A DNA stretch of 64,000 nt from Panorpa germanica (lineage: Eukaryota; Arthropoda; Insecta; Mecoptera; Panorpidae), in NCBI GenBank assembly GCA_963678705.1, contig OY783208.1, forward strand, positions 23,276,207 to 23,340,206, written 5' to 3'. The first letter of the stretch is position 1. The number at the start of each line of letters is the position of its first letter. The position numbers were made by a program, and so were the translations under genes. A model generated the notes under the pieces. The model searched no databases and was not told the origin of the DNA. It saw nothing but the letters and a program-made list of their open reading frames with translations. This document shows positions 50,246 through 62,938 of this stretch, in pieces.

Positions 50246-51570
50246 CTACATATTAATGCAAACTCCTTTATCATTCTTTTGGCTTGGACCGTTGGTGAAA
50301 TTTGCCAGGCAGGCACACTTTCCATAAGAACAAACCGCCCAAGATTCGGGCGTGTGCATCTTTGCGCACCATTCCTTGCAATCCTTGCTAATAGAGAACG
50401 ACGGTTCGTCTGGTTCATCACCTGAAAATTTCGATATTTCATTTACATTACTTGTCACATTCGTGTTTTAATTTGAGGTTAGTTTATTCAGTTGGTGCGC
50501 ATGCGTCGTTAGTAATATAAATTTTGACAGTTCGATTGAATGTGGAATAAATAAAATTGCAGTTTTTAATAATAATTCTTTTTTTTGACATTGAACTTCT
50601 ATTAAAAATAAATCCTACTGCGTTTTGACAGATTGTCACATTTTGGAGGTTGTAATATGATATAGTTTTTTATCACGTGATGTGAATTTTACATTTGGCA
50701 ACACAGCTTTTTTTGGTTAGTCTTTTTCTCGGTGACATTTGAATGTTTTGTAAAGATGGATATACCTCAAAAACGTAACAAGCAAGGATTATTTTGTAAA
50801 AAACGACCACTAGAAATAGATAATAATTAACATAGTAAAATAAAAAAAACAAATGATTATAAAGTCGTCATTAATTCAAAAACGTATCTACATAAATTTG
50901 AATCACTACTATTATAATTTTAAGGTTATGTTATTAAATTATTAAAGTGTTTATAAATATTTCAATTCTATATACCATATGTGCTATTTTCATAATTTTT
51001 GTACTTAATTTTAGCTGTTACTATCACGTAATATTTACGTAATTTTGACAGTTCTAAACGAGGTTATATTTAAATCTTTAATTACCGTTTTTCCCGCTGT
51101 CGTGTTGTGGCGCTTATTATAGCAATGCGACGTTGCCAATGACGAAAAATAATTTATTAAATATCATAATTTGAATTTCATTTCTAATTTTCTTTTCAGG
51201 ATGAACGGATACATAGTATTTTTAAAATGTTGACCTGTCACGCCAATATTCACCTTTCTAATGAATAGTTTTTCTTTATACGACACAATACAGAACATAC
51301 TCATATTTATTGATTTATGATCACATGTACCCATTTCTCCATAAGAGCAATGTATTTTATGTCAATTTTCAACAATTAATTTCTTTAAAATATGAACGGT
51401 TACCTACCTTGAAATTCTTAATTTTAAATCGTAAATTAAGTTTTCAAACCTGGTAAATTAGGAGAAGCTGCTCTCATCTTTCCTACTATCACTATTGTTA
51501 CTACGATGACCAGAATCATAAGGACCCCTACTCCTAAGCCAGCTAAAGACATGGTCATTGTAAAATTCAT
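50246..51570 (-). CDS. Small cysteine-rich peptide gene, two exons, 98 aa
   Basis: Exon 1 (51570-51450) starts MNFTMTMSLAGLGVG and has a strongly hydrophobic stretch (residues 9-30), then KMRAASPNLP; it could be a signal anchor or a long signal peptide. Exon 2 (50421-50246), after a clean tttcag acceptor, joins in phase 1 and ends in TAG. It carries six Cys spaced C-x3-C-x11-C-x4-C-x1-C-x16-C (DCKEWC, VCSYGKCAC, GVC). The first five spacings match Cys 2-6 of the CS-alpha-beta (defensin-like) fold, lacking its first Cys and adding one at the C-terminus. TTTATT near 50140 is AATAAA on this strand. The donor (GTTTGA) is not ideal. Function unknown; a defence-type or signalling peptide is only inference. 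Confidence 0.6.
50461..51336 (+). repeat. Dispersed repeat E, copy 2
   Basis: Partner of 42333-43238; fills most of the intron of the minus-strand Cys-rich gene and begins 40 bp from its exon 2. Confidence 0.75.
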
Positions 51571-51639
51571 GCCAAATTTTGGAAGTTGCGCTTCTTGGAA
51601 TTCCAGGATGGACTCGACGTGGTATAGCTTGTGTCAGCA

Positions 51640-52160
51640 CAAAAAATAATCAGTGACTTTGAAATATTAAAATATTAACACAAATAAATTTGTTTAATAC
51701 ACGGTGTGAAATCTTTATTTCACGATTTCTTGCTTGAATACATATAATACACTTACTTGAATTAAAACATTTAAGCCCGCTACCCCACCACAAGCCAACG
51801 TATGATTCATATTTTGTATTATACTTTAATCATTGTTTTAAAGCTTATTGAATTACACACTAGTATAAAATATTATTTTTATTCAATTTAGATTTGTTTT
51901 TACTGTCGGTAAAGAGTCGAATATTTGCTTCGGACATGTTCGGGTACCGAACACACATGTGTTAACAACTATGACATTAAAACATAACCTACAATGCTCA
52001 GAACGTTTGTTACCCATCATTAACAATTATTGTCGAGTATTTATGTCATAGGAAACAAATCACTGTCATAACCTCACTTTTATTTTATTTAAATGAATGT
52101 GTCAAGAGTTTAGACGAATATTTTCCATAATTTAAACACATACAGCCTAAAACTCAATTA
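51640..52160. other. Intergenic, likely 5' region of the Cys-rich gene
   Basis: No coding frame. Contains a near-palindrome TGTTCGGGTACCGAACA (51948-51964) next to CGGACATGTTC. Confidence 0.35.
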
Positions 52161-53221
52161 ATGGAATTATTTTTATATAACTCGTTATATGTTAGGAGAT
52201 ATTAACAATTAAAAAAGTCATTTTGTCTCTTTATTGGGCTTGTGTCCTATGTCTTAATTTCTATAAAAGTGTACTATATATTGATAAAGTGGGTTACTAG
52301 AACTCCTTATATGTTAAGAGATATTAACAATTAAAAAAGTCATTTTGTCTCTTTAATTATTAAAGGGATTCAACGTTGTACACATTCCAAATGCATGTGA
52401 CATCACAATCCTTGCTATATGTATTTATATATCAAAATATCAAATATTATTTACAGCTCTTTCAATGCAATAAAGTTTCAATATTATGTCTGCCGTAACA
52501 GAGTTAAATAAAATAAAAACTCATTATTCTTTGACTTGACTTGATTATTTGACTACCAACAGCTACAGAACATTACCACAGCACTGACCTACTCAACAAA
52601 TAACTGACGTTAAAATGCATTTCACGTGTCCTATGTCTTAATTTCTATAAAAGTGTACTATATATTGATAAAGTGGGTTACTAGAACCTTAAATGTTCAA
52701 TTATTTTTTAATAACTCCTTATATGTTAGGAGATATTAACAATTAAAAAAGTCATTTTGTCTCTTTAATTATTAAAGGGATTCAACGTTGTACACATTCC
52801 AAATGCATCTGACATCACAATCCTTGTGTAAGGTTACCAACCTTACAGATCATAAATCTCTGCTATATGTATTTATATATCAAAATATCAAATATTATTT
52901 ACAGCTATCTCAAGGAACAATAAAATTTCAATATTATGTCTGCTGTAACAGAGTTAAATAAAATAAAAACTCATTATTCTTTGACTTGACTTGATTATTT
53001 GACTACCAACAGCTACAAAACATTACCACAGCACTGACCTACTCAACAACTAACTGACGTTAAAATGCATTTCACGTCATACAAATATGGCCGACCATTT
53101 CTAGCGCTAAAACTACAATTCAAACTTTTAATTGCTATATCTCCGTCAACATTTAGATATTTAATAAAATAGACACGTCAATATATATTTATTAACATCA
53201 ATTTCAATCAACAATTGAAAA
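52161..53221 (-). mobile_element. Three overlapping MITE A copies, reverse
   Basis: A fragment (52161-52231) is interrupted by a fresh left-to-right start at 52236 (GGGCTTGTGTCC). That copy runs to CATTTCACGT at about 52627, where a third copy starts inside its terminus (GTCCTATGTC) and runs to 53221. Self-insertion or unequal exchange within the family. Confidence 0.75.
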
Positions 53222-54481
53222 AAAGTAAACCTATATCAAATTTGAATTTCAGTTTTACCTCTGCGTATGACGTCACAGAAAAAATAAATAATTGAGATTA
53301 TTTTTCGTTTTTTAAAACTGTCTTAATCTAAAACTTGATGGAAAGTTGTAAATGACGTATCCCACACACACTCGTATGCGTATCTTTCATATAAAATAGA
53401 TGACAAGGCAAATTCAGTGTTATATTCTATATCATTGAATCCCTTTAATAATTACCTAGACAAAATTACTTTTTTAATTTTTAATGTCTCTTAAAATATA
53501 TATACAGTTTTATATAAACCCTATTTCTATGATAAAGTCACTTCGTGAGAACTCGGTTTACTTCGTGTACTTCTATCGAAGATGCAAACTTTCTTATCTC
53601 TGCTCTGCAAGCATCTGCAAGTTTGAAGTTTCAATGAGTTTCACATTTATTGTTTACAATGTTTTTATATATGTAGCAGGTATTTTAATTATTTTCTTTA
53701 TCTAAATAACATATGTGTTATTTCATTTGATATTAATATAATTTAATTATTACAGTAAATATATTTAATAAATTCGAATTATATAAATAATTTGTGAAGT
53801 GATAAATTTATAAGTATTTATCTTATCAATGATTGATTATTAATTTAGTAATAAATATTTAATATCAAGTGCAACATACGTTATTTATTGTTTTTATAAA
53901 TAGAATTTACTTTAATCAGTAAGTAATTTAACTACTAAGAAAATTATATAGTGTTTTTTGTTAAGTCATATATTTTGAGGTTATATTTTGACTTTTACTT
54001 TTCGTTTTATATAAATATTTTTTAATAGACTTATAATATTTGTATATAATATAATAGATATGTTTATAAATATAAAAGATTATTTCAGATATTTATTAAG
54101 TTTGTAATTATTTATCTTAAGTTTTCAATAGCTACTTGTCATTTTTTGCATATGTTTTGTTCTTTTGATAACGATTAAAAATTAATATATATAATTATAT
54201 TTAAACTACTAAACTATTGTTGGAGTGTAATACGTTTTGGTTAACTTTTAAGTTATCACAAACCTTAATTTAATCAGATTAAATTTGTCATAGATTTCAG
54301 TTTATCTATTGTTAATCTAACTGGGGTACAGCTTCTTCTTTGGTATTTGATAATACAGATTATTTATTTTTACAGGTTTCTCTTAAAGACGGTGACACTG
54401 TAAAAGGGAGGATAAAAAACCAAGGACAATTAAAAAATCATTAAGCTTTTCTTATAACATCCACAAGAATATTTAACTAAA
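53222..54481. other. Upstream region of the UBXN1-like gene
   Basis: A diverged MITE A piece lies at 53434-53515. A 73-codon frame at 53484 has no recognisable product. A cag acceptor at 54375 could start the coding exon with about 105 bp of 5'UTR. Confidence 0.4.
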
Positions 54482-55731
54482 ATGTCACAAGAAGTAAAAA
54501 CTTTAATGGAAATGGGTTTTTCTGAAGAAAAATCGTAAGTTTCAACGTTGCACAGTAGTTTGTATAAAAATAAGTTTAAAACAAAGAAGGCTATGATAAT
54601 GTTGTCTAATTTAGCCTTTTATTTTGAACGTATTAACCATTATTTCTACTTTATACATATGGTTCAAATAAAAACTGATGTATTTATATAATTATCTAAT
54701 TATTATCGTTTTGTAACCAGTTTTTTAGTTCTTAATTAGCTAAAGGCTTCACCAAATATTTAAATAGCAAATTCAAGGATAAAATTAATTATCTTTTGCG
54801 ATAACTATGAGATCAACAACTATCTCCTGTAATATAATTTATAGAATATAAGATAGAAAAACATTTAAAAAAATTAAATTAATATATAGTAAGTATATTC
54901 ATTTGACATTATATTAGATTCTTCCACATAATCGTTAATAATATTTCATGAACTTAAAACTAATGATATCTCTTACATAATTAATTTATTTTCTTCTCCC
55001 CATGCTGCTACTTTTCCCTTTTAATAATTTTTAATTAATATTAACAAATAATATTTTTCATAGAAAAAATGCTTTGGCTGCTACGAATTTCTCAGGAGTA
55101 GAAATTGCAATGGAATGGCTTCTGGCACACTCTCATGAATTTGAACCAACTGCTTCTGAATTGTTAACTACATTAGAAGATAATAACACTACTGTAGATT
55201 CTGTAGTTCAAACTTCCAGGTATGTTCTCCAATATATCAATAAAATGAAATCAAATGAATTAATAATTAATTATAATCCAAACAGCCCGGTCAAACCTTC
55301 TACAACATCTTCAACATCTACTCCAATTGAAAATAATTCTTCTGCGAAACTACAAATACGTTTTCCAAATGGTGTTTCATGTACACAAATATATTCTTGT
55401 ACGACAAAGTTTTCTGAAGTAAAATTATTTATTAAGAAAAAATTGAGAACTGAAAAAGATGATGTCCCTATTATGACAGCTTTTCCAAAAAGAGTTTTTA
55501 CTTATGAAGATAATGAAAGAGATTTAAATGAATTGGGTTTGTTGTTTATTTTATTTATTAAATCTTTATTGAAATTATTGTTGATTGTTTTAAGTTCATT
55601 ATTTATCGAAAATAAGTGATAAGTTAACAATATTTTAACTAACAATCACTTACATCGTTTACATTATTTCATTTCTATTTTAAAACGCAAATATATTCAA
55701 CAGTGACGTCAATAGGGCTTAAAAATGACGA

Positions 55732-55768
<37 letters not shown>

Positions 55769-58700
55769 TCACTTTTAAATTGTTAATATCTTCTATAAAA
55801 TTGTGGGTGGTACCATATTTGAGATCCTGATAGTAAACTAGCTATATATATAGGATCTTTCAACAAGAGCGGTCATTTTCGTAAAAATAAGTAAAAAGTG
55901 GTTATTCTTTTATTTTAAGGAGTGATCTAGAGCTCCAAAATTTGAGGTATTTTGGGGATTGTTTTTTTTTTATAATAAAAATAATGAAAAACGATATTTT
56001 AACTTTTTAGGCTTATTATTACACTTATTCTACATACAAAAAAGTCGTATCTTAAAAATATTGGTAAATATGTTAAAAATGACGGTAAAGTAGACTCTGT
56101 CAAAAAATTGGACTTCTATTCATCTGAAAATTAGAAACTAGAGAAAAAAATAACAATTGAAAATTAACAAAGCTTTAGAAATTGAAATTCTAAAAACTGT
56201 TTTTTTTTTTACCAGTTATTTAATGAAAAAAATACGAAATTATTGAAATAAAAAAATGATTCTAGTTCCAACGAAAGCTATTGATGTTGTGAATAACATA
56301 TTAAAGTTTCAGACGATTCGGTTGAATAGTTTCTTTGCTTTCTACAACACCATGCCGAAAAAGTAGTTTTAAAATAAATAAGACTAAAGTTTTAAGTATG
56401 CTATGGCTATTGATATATGCTAAAACGACTGTAGAAACGAAACTATTGGCAATATCCTTAGAAAAATTTAACAGTATATTCTTAAAAGACTCTGAGGTTA
56501 ATAATGAAACACAATTTCTGCCAATTTCACCGAAATCTTCTTGAAAGACCCTATAGTACAGTTTTATAGATATTAAGACAAGTGAGAACGTGAATTAGAA
56601 ATTAAAGGCCTTATTAGTATTTTTTTTAAATTAATATTTTAATTTTATTTGTAGTTTAATTTTATAATACTGTTGCAGGTTTAACTCCTTCTGGAGTTAT
56701 TATCGTAGGAAGAACAGAACAGGAAAAGGTATTTATCACTTCCCTGGCTTCTATCGTGGCTTTACTTTATATCTATCGTTTTACCGTCTCAAAAAGATCC
56801 TTATTCGCTGTAAAAGGATAGAAATGATTATAGAAAAAACTTTAAACGAACCACCACGAGTGGTTCTATAAAACTATGGGGTAAAAGTGTGATTAGAAGC
56901 AATGTAACTAGTAGTGTTTTAAAACAAATGCGTTTTTGCGTTCAAAATAGATGCTCACATTTTAAAAATGTGCTGTGAATTAATATTATCATAATCTCTT
57001 TTTAATTTTTGATGGAAACAGGCAAGATTTACAAAATTTAACTGATCATGATGATTTAGATGTTTTGTCATCGTTTTTTTTTAAACTTATAATGTAGTTT
57101 TTGTATCTTGTTGAATTAGCAGTTAAGTGTAGATGTTTTTCTATAGCTTTTTCTTACCCAGTAAACAATTTTTTGAAGCGTCCTATTTTGTGACGTTTTT
57201 ATTTTTATTGCACTTCAATTATAGTTCGCATCAATCTTATCTTCATTTGTATTTCGACAGGTGAAGCTAATAAAATAGACATTTCATGCGAAATTGAACT
57301 TTTTCATATGCATCTTCAATATGATGGCAAAGTGACTCCAAATATTTACTGGGTATATAGTTGCGGACACCTAACTATAAAATGTTTAAAGATTGTCTTT
57401 GGTTTTACGCTATTTATGGTTTACTATAGTTTCCATTAGTAAAAGAAAAGTAATAAAAACCTGTTTTAATTGGGTCCTCTTTTTAAAATATTTTAAATGT
57501 TGTTTTTCCTGCACCGCTGCAAATGGTGCACTTTTACCAATAGTTTAATAGATCATTTAATAGCTAATGAGCTCCTTTACAAATCCTTAAAGGACTCGTA
57601 AGATTTTACTAGTAATCCTATATAATTATAAGTAGGGCAAGGATATATATCTATTAAAAACTATTTAATTATTAATATTCAGCTTTAAAGTTTTATTCCT
57701 TTTTGAAAGTTAGTAACCATCCATATAGGTTTTCCTTTTTTAAGTTATCAAACAAAGGACTCTTGTCGATCATTTTGCTATATTTTTTTATATCTACTGA
57801 ATGATCTTTTCAAGTCACAAAAGCTCTTTTATGTGCTGCTACTTCAGTACCATATCGTTCTAAAATATCACAAATGCAGAGTATATTTTCTAGTCTCGGA
57901 TTATTCCCGAATATGTACTTAAATCTTGCTTTTGCTTTATGCCAAAAGGTCTATTTAGCTTTTTAGTTTTTGTGTAGCCTTGTCTGGCACTACCAGACCT
58001 TCAGAGAACTCGAAACTTTTAATTAAATTAAAATATAAAAGAAAAATATAAGCAAAGAATTTAATACTATGTATATAAAAATGAGAGTAATATTCTGTTA
58101 ATCTGATGTGGAATCAAGTTACTCTTATTTGTATTTGGGCAAATTGAACTATGTAATATATTAGCTTCTTGCCAGGGTGTTAAAGAATCACATAATTTGT
58201 TTAATACATTTATTTAATAAAATAATAACGATGATAATAATACAATAAGGTTACAATATAAACGTTGGTATTTACTTTACAAATACAGAACAATGAATGA
58301 ACAAACCATCTTAAAGTTTAGTTATTATATACTCAGTCCTACATTAGTTTTAGCTAGATTTAATAGGTTTATTTTGCATACTTTGAGAATTCGTTTAGTT
58401 AATTTCGGTAAGCACATTCCTTCACGTATTCAATCAGTGGTTTAAAGTTTCACACATTTTCCGTTCATTTTCAGTTTCCGTTCACAATATACACTTATTA
58501 ATCACATTCTTTTACGACTTTTCTAGCTCGGGTGTTGTAGGTATGATTTCTTTGTATGCTCGATTTGTTTTTATTTCTCTACATATATTAACTAATTGGA
58601 ATATATAATTAATTGAAATATGTCAAAAATAAGTAAAATCAAGAGAAATATATAAACGTATATAAATCTTTGCTCAATTTCTAAAAAAAACAAACGCAAA

Positions 58701-61700
58701 GTTACCTCAGAGAACTATAAATTAACTTAAGACTAAAAATAAATGCCTTTTGATGTTGAAAAAGCAAAAATATACTGGACACTTAAGACATGAAAGCCTT
58801 CTTAAGCAAACCACGTTCAATAGATGATTTTGTTATCTACAACTTCGATTTAATTTATTTCTTAATTTTAGGAAGAATTCAGTGAACGGGACAGGAGAAG
58901 AATACTAGCTGAAAAGGAAGAGAAAGAAGAAGCAAAGAGAGTTGAAAAAGCGAAAGTTCAAAAAGTTGTTGATGATAAAAAACGTGAAATGGAAGAAGAG
59001 AAAAAAATTAAAGAACGTATCCTTGCAGAAATAGAACAAGATAAAGCTAACCGTAGGATTAGAGCTGCTGGGTGCGTATATTTATTTTGTGCCCTAAATA
59101 ATTTTCTTTTTTAGAGCCCCACAATATATAGAGTTTATATTTAGAAGAGAGGGAATTATCATCGTTATAAAAGTTAAAAATATGAAGAATTAATATTTAT
59201 AAATAGTATTTAAAGTTTTACTGCGTAATAATATCCAAGTAGTTGATGTATTGAATAGAATATAATAAGTAATGTTATTTATTTCTCATTTTATACCACG
59301 ACATTATATTAAAACATTATGGGTCGACTCAACAGCTGCTATAGCTTTGTCGTTTAATTCTGCATCTCATTTGCACTTCTCTTGTTTAACAGTGATGATA
59401 AAGGTTGGCAAATGGTAATAAGGAAGTTTTATTATTAAGGAATTATTAAAGCGAAAATAACGACTATTTCAATCGTTAATAACTTCTATAATAATGCGAA
59501 TTAGAATAATTAGATATTTGAGCTTTTATACACAAATTTATGAATATTTAATTTAGTGAAGTTTTATATAAATCAATACTTCACTTCCTGCAGATTTGTA
59601 ATTTGTTTTATACAACAGAGTCGCAAACGAGTGTTTGTGTGATACATCATTTACTACTAGCAACAAGGAAAAGTAACAGGGTGGCCACAGACCTGGAAAA
59701 CCTGGAAATCCAGGAATTATCATGCAATTTTATGCAACCTGGAAGTATCAGGGAATTTGGTTGCAACTATTTCATATATAGTATATTATATTTCATTTAA
59801 AATTAAAAATGAAATGAATCAGAAAATTTAAAAAGAAAACGTGTAGCTAATGAAAAAAAAATAAAGCGTCAAAAAAGACTTTTAGCTCAAATTCAAGTTA
59901 TTGATTATTAATTTAAAAATCTTTAATAATCTATTAAATATTAAGAGTTAATTCGTTCTAGTTAATACTAGTCATTAGCTTATTTTTGTCTTACTCAATT
60001 TAAGTTACTTTTTATTAACGAGTAATAAATCGTATTTAATTAGTTATTATACGTCAACTAAGGCAATGAGATAAAAAATAAATCAGAAATAAATATCTAA
60101 TTTTAATACCAGATTTCAGAATTATTCATGTTCATACCAGATCAAAACTTTAAATATTTAAGTGATACGAATAAAATTTCTATATCAGGGAAAGTAAGAA
60201 AAACTTTACTAGAAAACCTGGATTTATCAAGGAAATTTGAAATCATTTTTTTGTGGCTACCCTGAATAATCTGAATTACTATTATCTCTTGTAAAATAAG
60301 CAGAAAAACTGAAATTCAAATTTGATATAGCTATAACTTCGTAAACATTTAAGTATTTAAATAATAAAAACACAAATATACATATATTAACATTAATTTC
60401 ACAATTTAACACAAGCCAAATTGTGTTAATCATATAGTATTACATCCGAATAGATTATTAAATAATAATAATAGTTTTTTTTAAAATAGATAGACTTTAT
60501 TGGCACCAATATCTTCCCATTTACACCACCTATTTTTTATTAGCTATTTCAGGTTTTATTAGAAAAAAGATTAACACATATTATTATTAAATTCAACAGA
60601 ACCAATCCTAACATTGCGAAACATATTCCGGCAGAGCCTCAAGCATCATCACCTGTCGTTGTAAATCCTACAAAGATTTACCCAACAACCAGTCTGCAGA
60701 TTCGAGGTCCAGATGGATCAGCAACAACAAAGACATTTGATGTGACGACACAATTCTCAGAAGTTAAAAAATTTATAACAGAAAAATATTCACAACATGG
60801 AGAAAATTTTGTAATCATGACTGCATTTCCAAGGAAAGAATTTACAGCTGAAGATTATTGTAAAACTCTTAATATATTAGGTAAGAATCACCATTCAGGA
60901 AAAGAAACTGCAGATTTAGTTAAGAGTTTTGTTTATGTTGTTTTTAATTAATTTTCAATGGATAAAACTCTTTTTTCGTAATATCTAAGTCTAACTTTAA
61001 GAAATTATTCAAAATTTGAAGTGAAATTCAAATTAAAATGAATCTAAATTTGTACTAGATTAGTTTGGGGTCCCCTCGTTTAAGTGAGCCCCGTACAATT
61101 GCCCATTTTTCACTTTAATTTGTGTTGTGAACAATATCTTAAATTCTAGAAATGTATATTACATGTACTGACAAGTCAAAGAATAATAAGTTTTTATTTT
61201 ATTTAACCCTGCTAAGGCAGACATAATGTTGGAATTTTATTATTCCTTGAAATAGATGTAAATAATATTTGATATTTTGATATATAAATACATATAGCAG
61301 AGATTTATGAGCTGTAAGGTTGGTAACCTTATACAAGGATTGTGATGTCACATGCACTTGGAATGTGTACAACGTTGAATCCCTTTAATAATTAAAGAGA
61401 CAAAATGACTTCTTTAATTGTTAATATCTCTTAACATATAAGGAGTTATTAACAAATAATTGAACATTTGAGGTTCTAGTAACCCACTTTATCAATATAT
61501 AGTACACTTTTATAGAAATTAAGACATAGGACACAAGCCCATTTAACTTTTTTATTATTTAAAGTTTGATTCTTCACTTGTAAACCTCATGTACAAATTG
61601 AATCCATCGACATCAATAACTCGATTTATCATTTTTTGTCAGATGTATTATTTCTCATATCTCTCTTTAATCACACTTTACACCTCTTTTCCTTTCTCTA

Positions 61701-61834
61701 TTATATTCTTATTTTTATATTTGATTGTATTATTATCATATATCTTTAAAAAAACATTTTTTCTAATACTAAATTTGTGATTTTTAGGATTGGTTCCTTC
61801 TGCAGTCATCATCGTCAAAAAACCTCAAGTTTAA
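54482..61834 (+). CDS. UBXN1: UBXN1-like p97 cofactor with UBA, coiled coil and two UBX domains, 345 aa
   Basis: Exons 54482-54534, 55064-55219, 55286-55536, 56679-56728, 58872-59071, 60600-60880 and 61788-61834 join in frame. An N-terminal UBA (4-43; LMEMGF, AMEWLLAH) is ubiquitin-binding by family. UBX1 (about 91-168) has LQIRFPNG, TAFPKR and LTPSGVIIV; a charged Glu/Lys coiled coil follows (171-236); UBX2 (about 268-343) has LQIRGPDG, TAFPRK and LVPSAVIIV. The FP[KR][RK] loop binds p97/VCP in known UBX proteins. Ordinary UBXN1 is UBA-coiled coil-UBX, so UBX1 is extra. Both UBX domains are cut by an intron at the same site (LG|L, phase 1). The 66-bp intron at 55220 is in frame and might be retained. 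AATAAA at 61964. Confidence 0.82.
55733..55769. repeat. (AT)n microsatellite
   Basis: Short TA run in the intron after UBX1 exon 3. Confidence 0.8.
57157..57353 (-). mobile_element. CCCAGTAAAC-family MITE, short form
   Basis: 197 bp, CCCAGTAAACAATTTTTTG ... CCAAATATTTACTGGG, flanked by TA on both sides. Interior is the reverse of 41800-41960. Confidence 0.8.
57660..58020 (-). pseudogene. Coding-like remnant, unknown
   Basis: Read on the minus strand, this intron segment has a stretch of about 45 codons (KARFKYIFGN, DILERYGTEVAAHKRAF) and then, after a stop, about 30 more (KKYSKMIDKSPLFDNLKKE). The source is not recognised; possibly an old transposon piece. Confidence 0.25.
59215..59420 (+). 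repeat. Repeat family C copy
   Basis: Matches 39310-39480 (ACATTATATTAAAACATTAT, GGGTCGACTCAACAGCTGCT). In the intron after the coiled-coil exon. Confidence 0.65.
59677..60264 (+). mobile_element. CAGGGTGGCCACA-ended DNA element
   Basis: 588 bp, CAGGGTGGCCACAGACCTGG ... TTGTGGCTACCCTG, flanked by AA. Noncoding. A truncated reverse copy lies at 62716-62938. Confidence 0.7.
61170..61550 (+). mobile_element. MITE family A, right two thirds, forward
   Basis: From GTCAAAGAATAATAAGTTTT to GGACACAAGCCC. In the last intron of the UBXN1-like gene. Confidence 0.78.
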
Positions 61835-61963
61835 TTTGGAAAACGAAGACCTCTACATATATAAAAAGATATTTGTATTTTTCTATAAAAATACTTAAAA
61901 AATGAGCAAAATTTATATTTTATGCAATTTATAAAAAGGAACTAAGGAATTTTATAATATTAG

Positions 61964-61969
61964 AATAAA
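61964..61969 (+). terminator. Polyadenylation signal of the UBXN1-like gene
   Basis: AATAAA 130 bases after the stop codon. Confidence 0.5.
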
Positions 61970-62159
61970 ATTATATCTATTTTTTAAATCTGTTGATTTT
62001 TCTAGCTACTCGAACTCTATACCATGGAGAAATTAAATTTCTATTAATTTTAGTTAAATTTTTAAATAATATAAATATAATAATAATGAAGTAAGGTGTT
62101 TGCAAAATTTTGTTCCTGGTTTTTTAATTGTTTATCTTCAATAACATTGCGACTATTTA

Positions 62160-62240
62160 AAACTAATCACATTTGAGATCCTGATAGTTAACTTTATCAG
62201 TACATGTAATATACATTTCTAGAATTTAAGATATTGTTCA
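62160..62240 (+). repeat. Ancient relative of the MITE A right end
   Basis: CATTTGAGATCCTGATAG ... TTTATCAGTACATG aligns with CATTTGAGGTTCTAGTAACC ... TTTATCAATATAT of family A at low identity; 55815-55860 is similar. Confidence 0.4.
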
Positions 62241-62715
62241 CAACACTAATTAAAGTGTGTCAAAGCAATCTTTAATTGAATGGAAAGGAGTCGGAGAGAT
62301 AAATTCGCAATGGATAAAATGAAATCTAGCGTTGCTTAATACTATTTTTAACAGAGTACAAATTTAAGGCCTTCTTTTTAACTTTTTATATGGCAAATAA
62401 AAGTTTAATTACAATTTTATTTGTCCAATTGAAGACATGACACTCCAATTGAAGATGAATAACGTCATTGAAAGATTTTGACTTTATAAGTATTTCTTTT
62501 TTCTAATTTGCTCTGTTAACACAAAACTTTCTTCCAAATGTTTATTTATTTACTTTTAAAGCAACATATTTCTGTTTTGTTTTGTTTTAAAGTAATGTTT
62601 GTGATCTTTTGATATTAATTGCTACTTTTACAAGAATGAGACTATCCTCAGCTGTGCGTTTTTTGATGTTTTATAAAATTACTTCTAATACAAAATAGTT
62701 TTTTTATCTTATTGC

Positions 62716-62938
62716 TTTAGTGCATTGTTTTAATAAAAAGTAACTTGAATTGAGTAAGACAAAAATAAACTAAGGACTAGTATAAACTAGAACAAATAAA
62801 CTCTTAATATTTAATAGAAAAAATTATTGAAGATTTTTAAATGGATCATCAATAACTTGAATTTTAGCTAAAAGTATTTTTTGACGTTTTCTTTTTAAAT
62901 TTCCTGAAATTCCCTGATACTTCCAGGTTGCATTCAAT
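62716..62938 (-). mobile_element. Truncated copy of the CAGGGTGGCCACA element
   Basis: Reverse of 59735-60010; ends abruptly where MITE A begins. Confidence 0.6.

Noticed and set aside
55537-55619. Read-through end of UBX1 exon (FILFIKSLLKLLLIV)
   Set aside because: A GT donor after ELG and an exact partner exon at 56679 restore the UBX C-terminus; the hydrophobic tail is intron.
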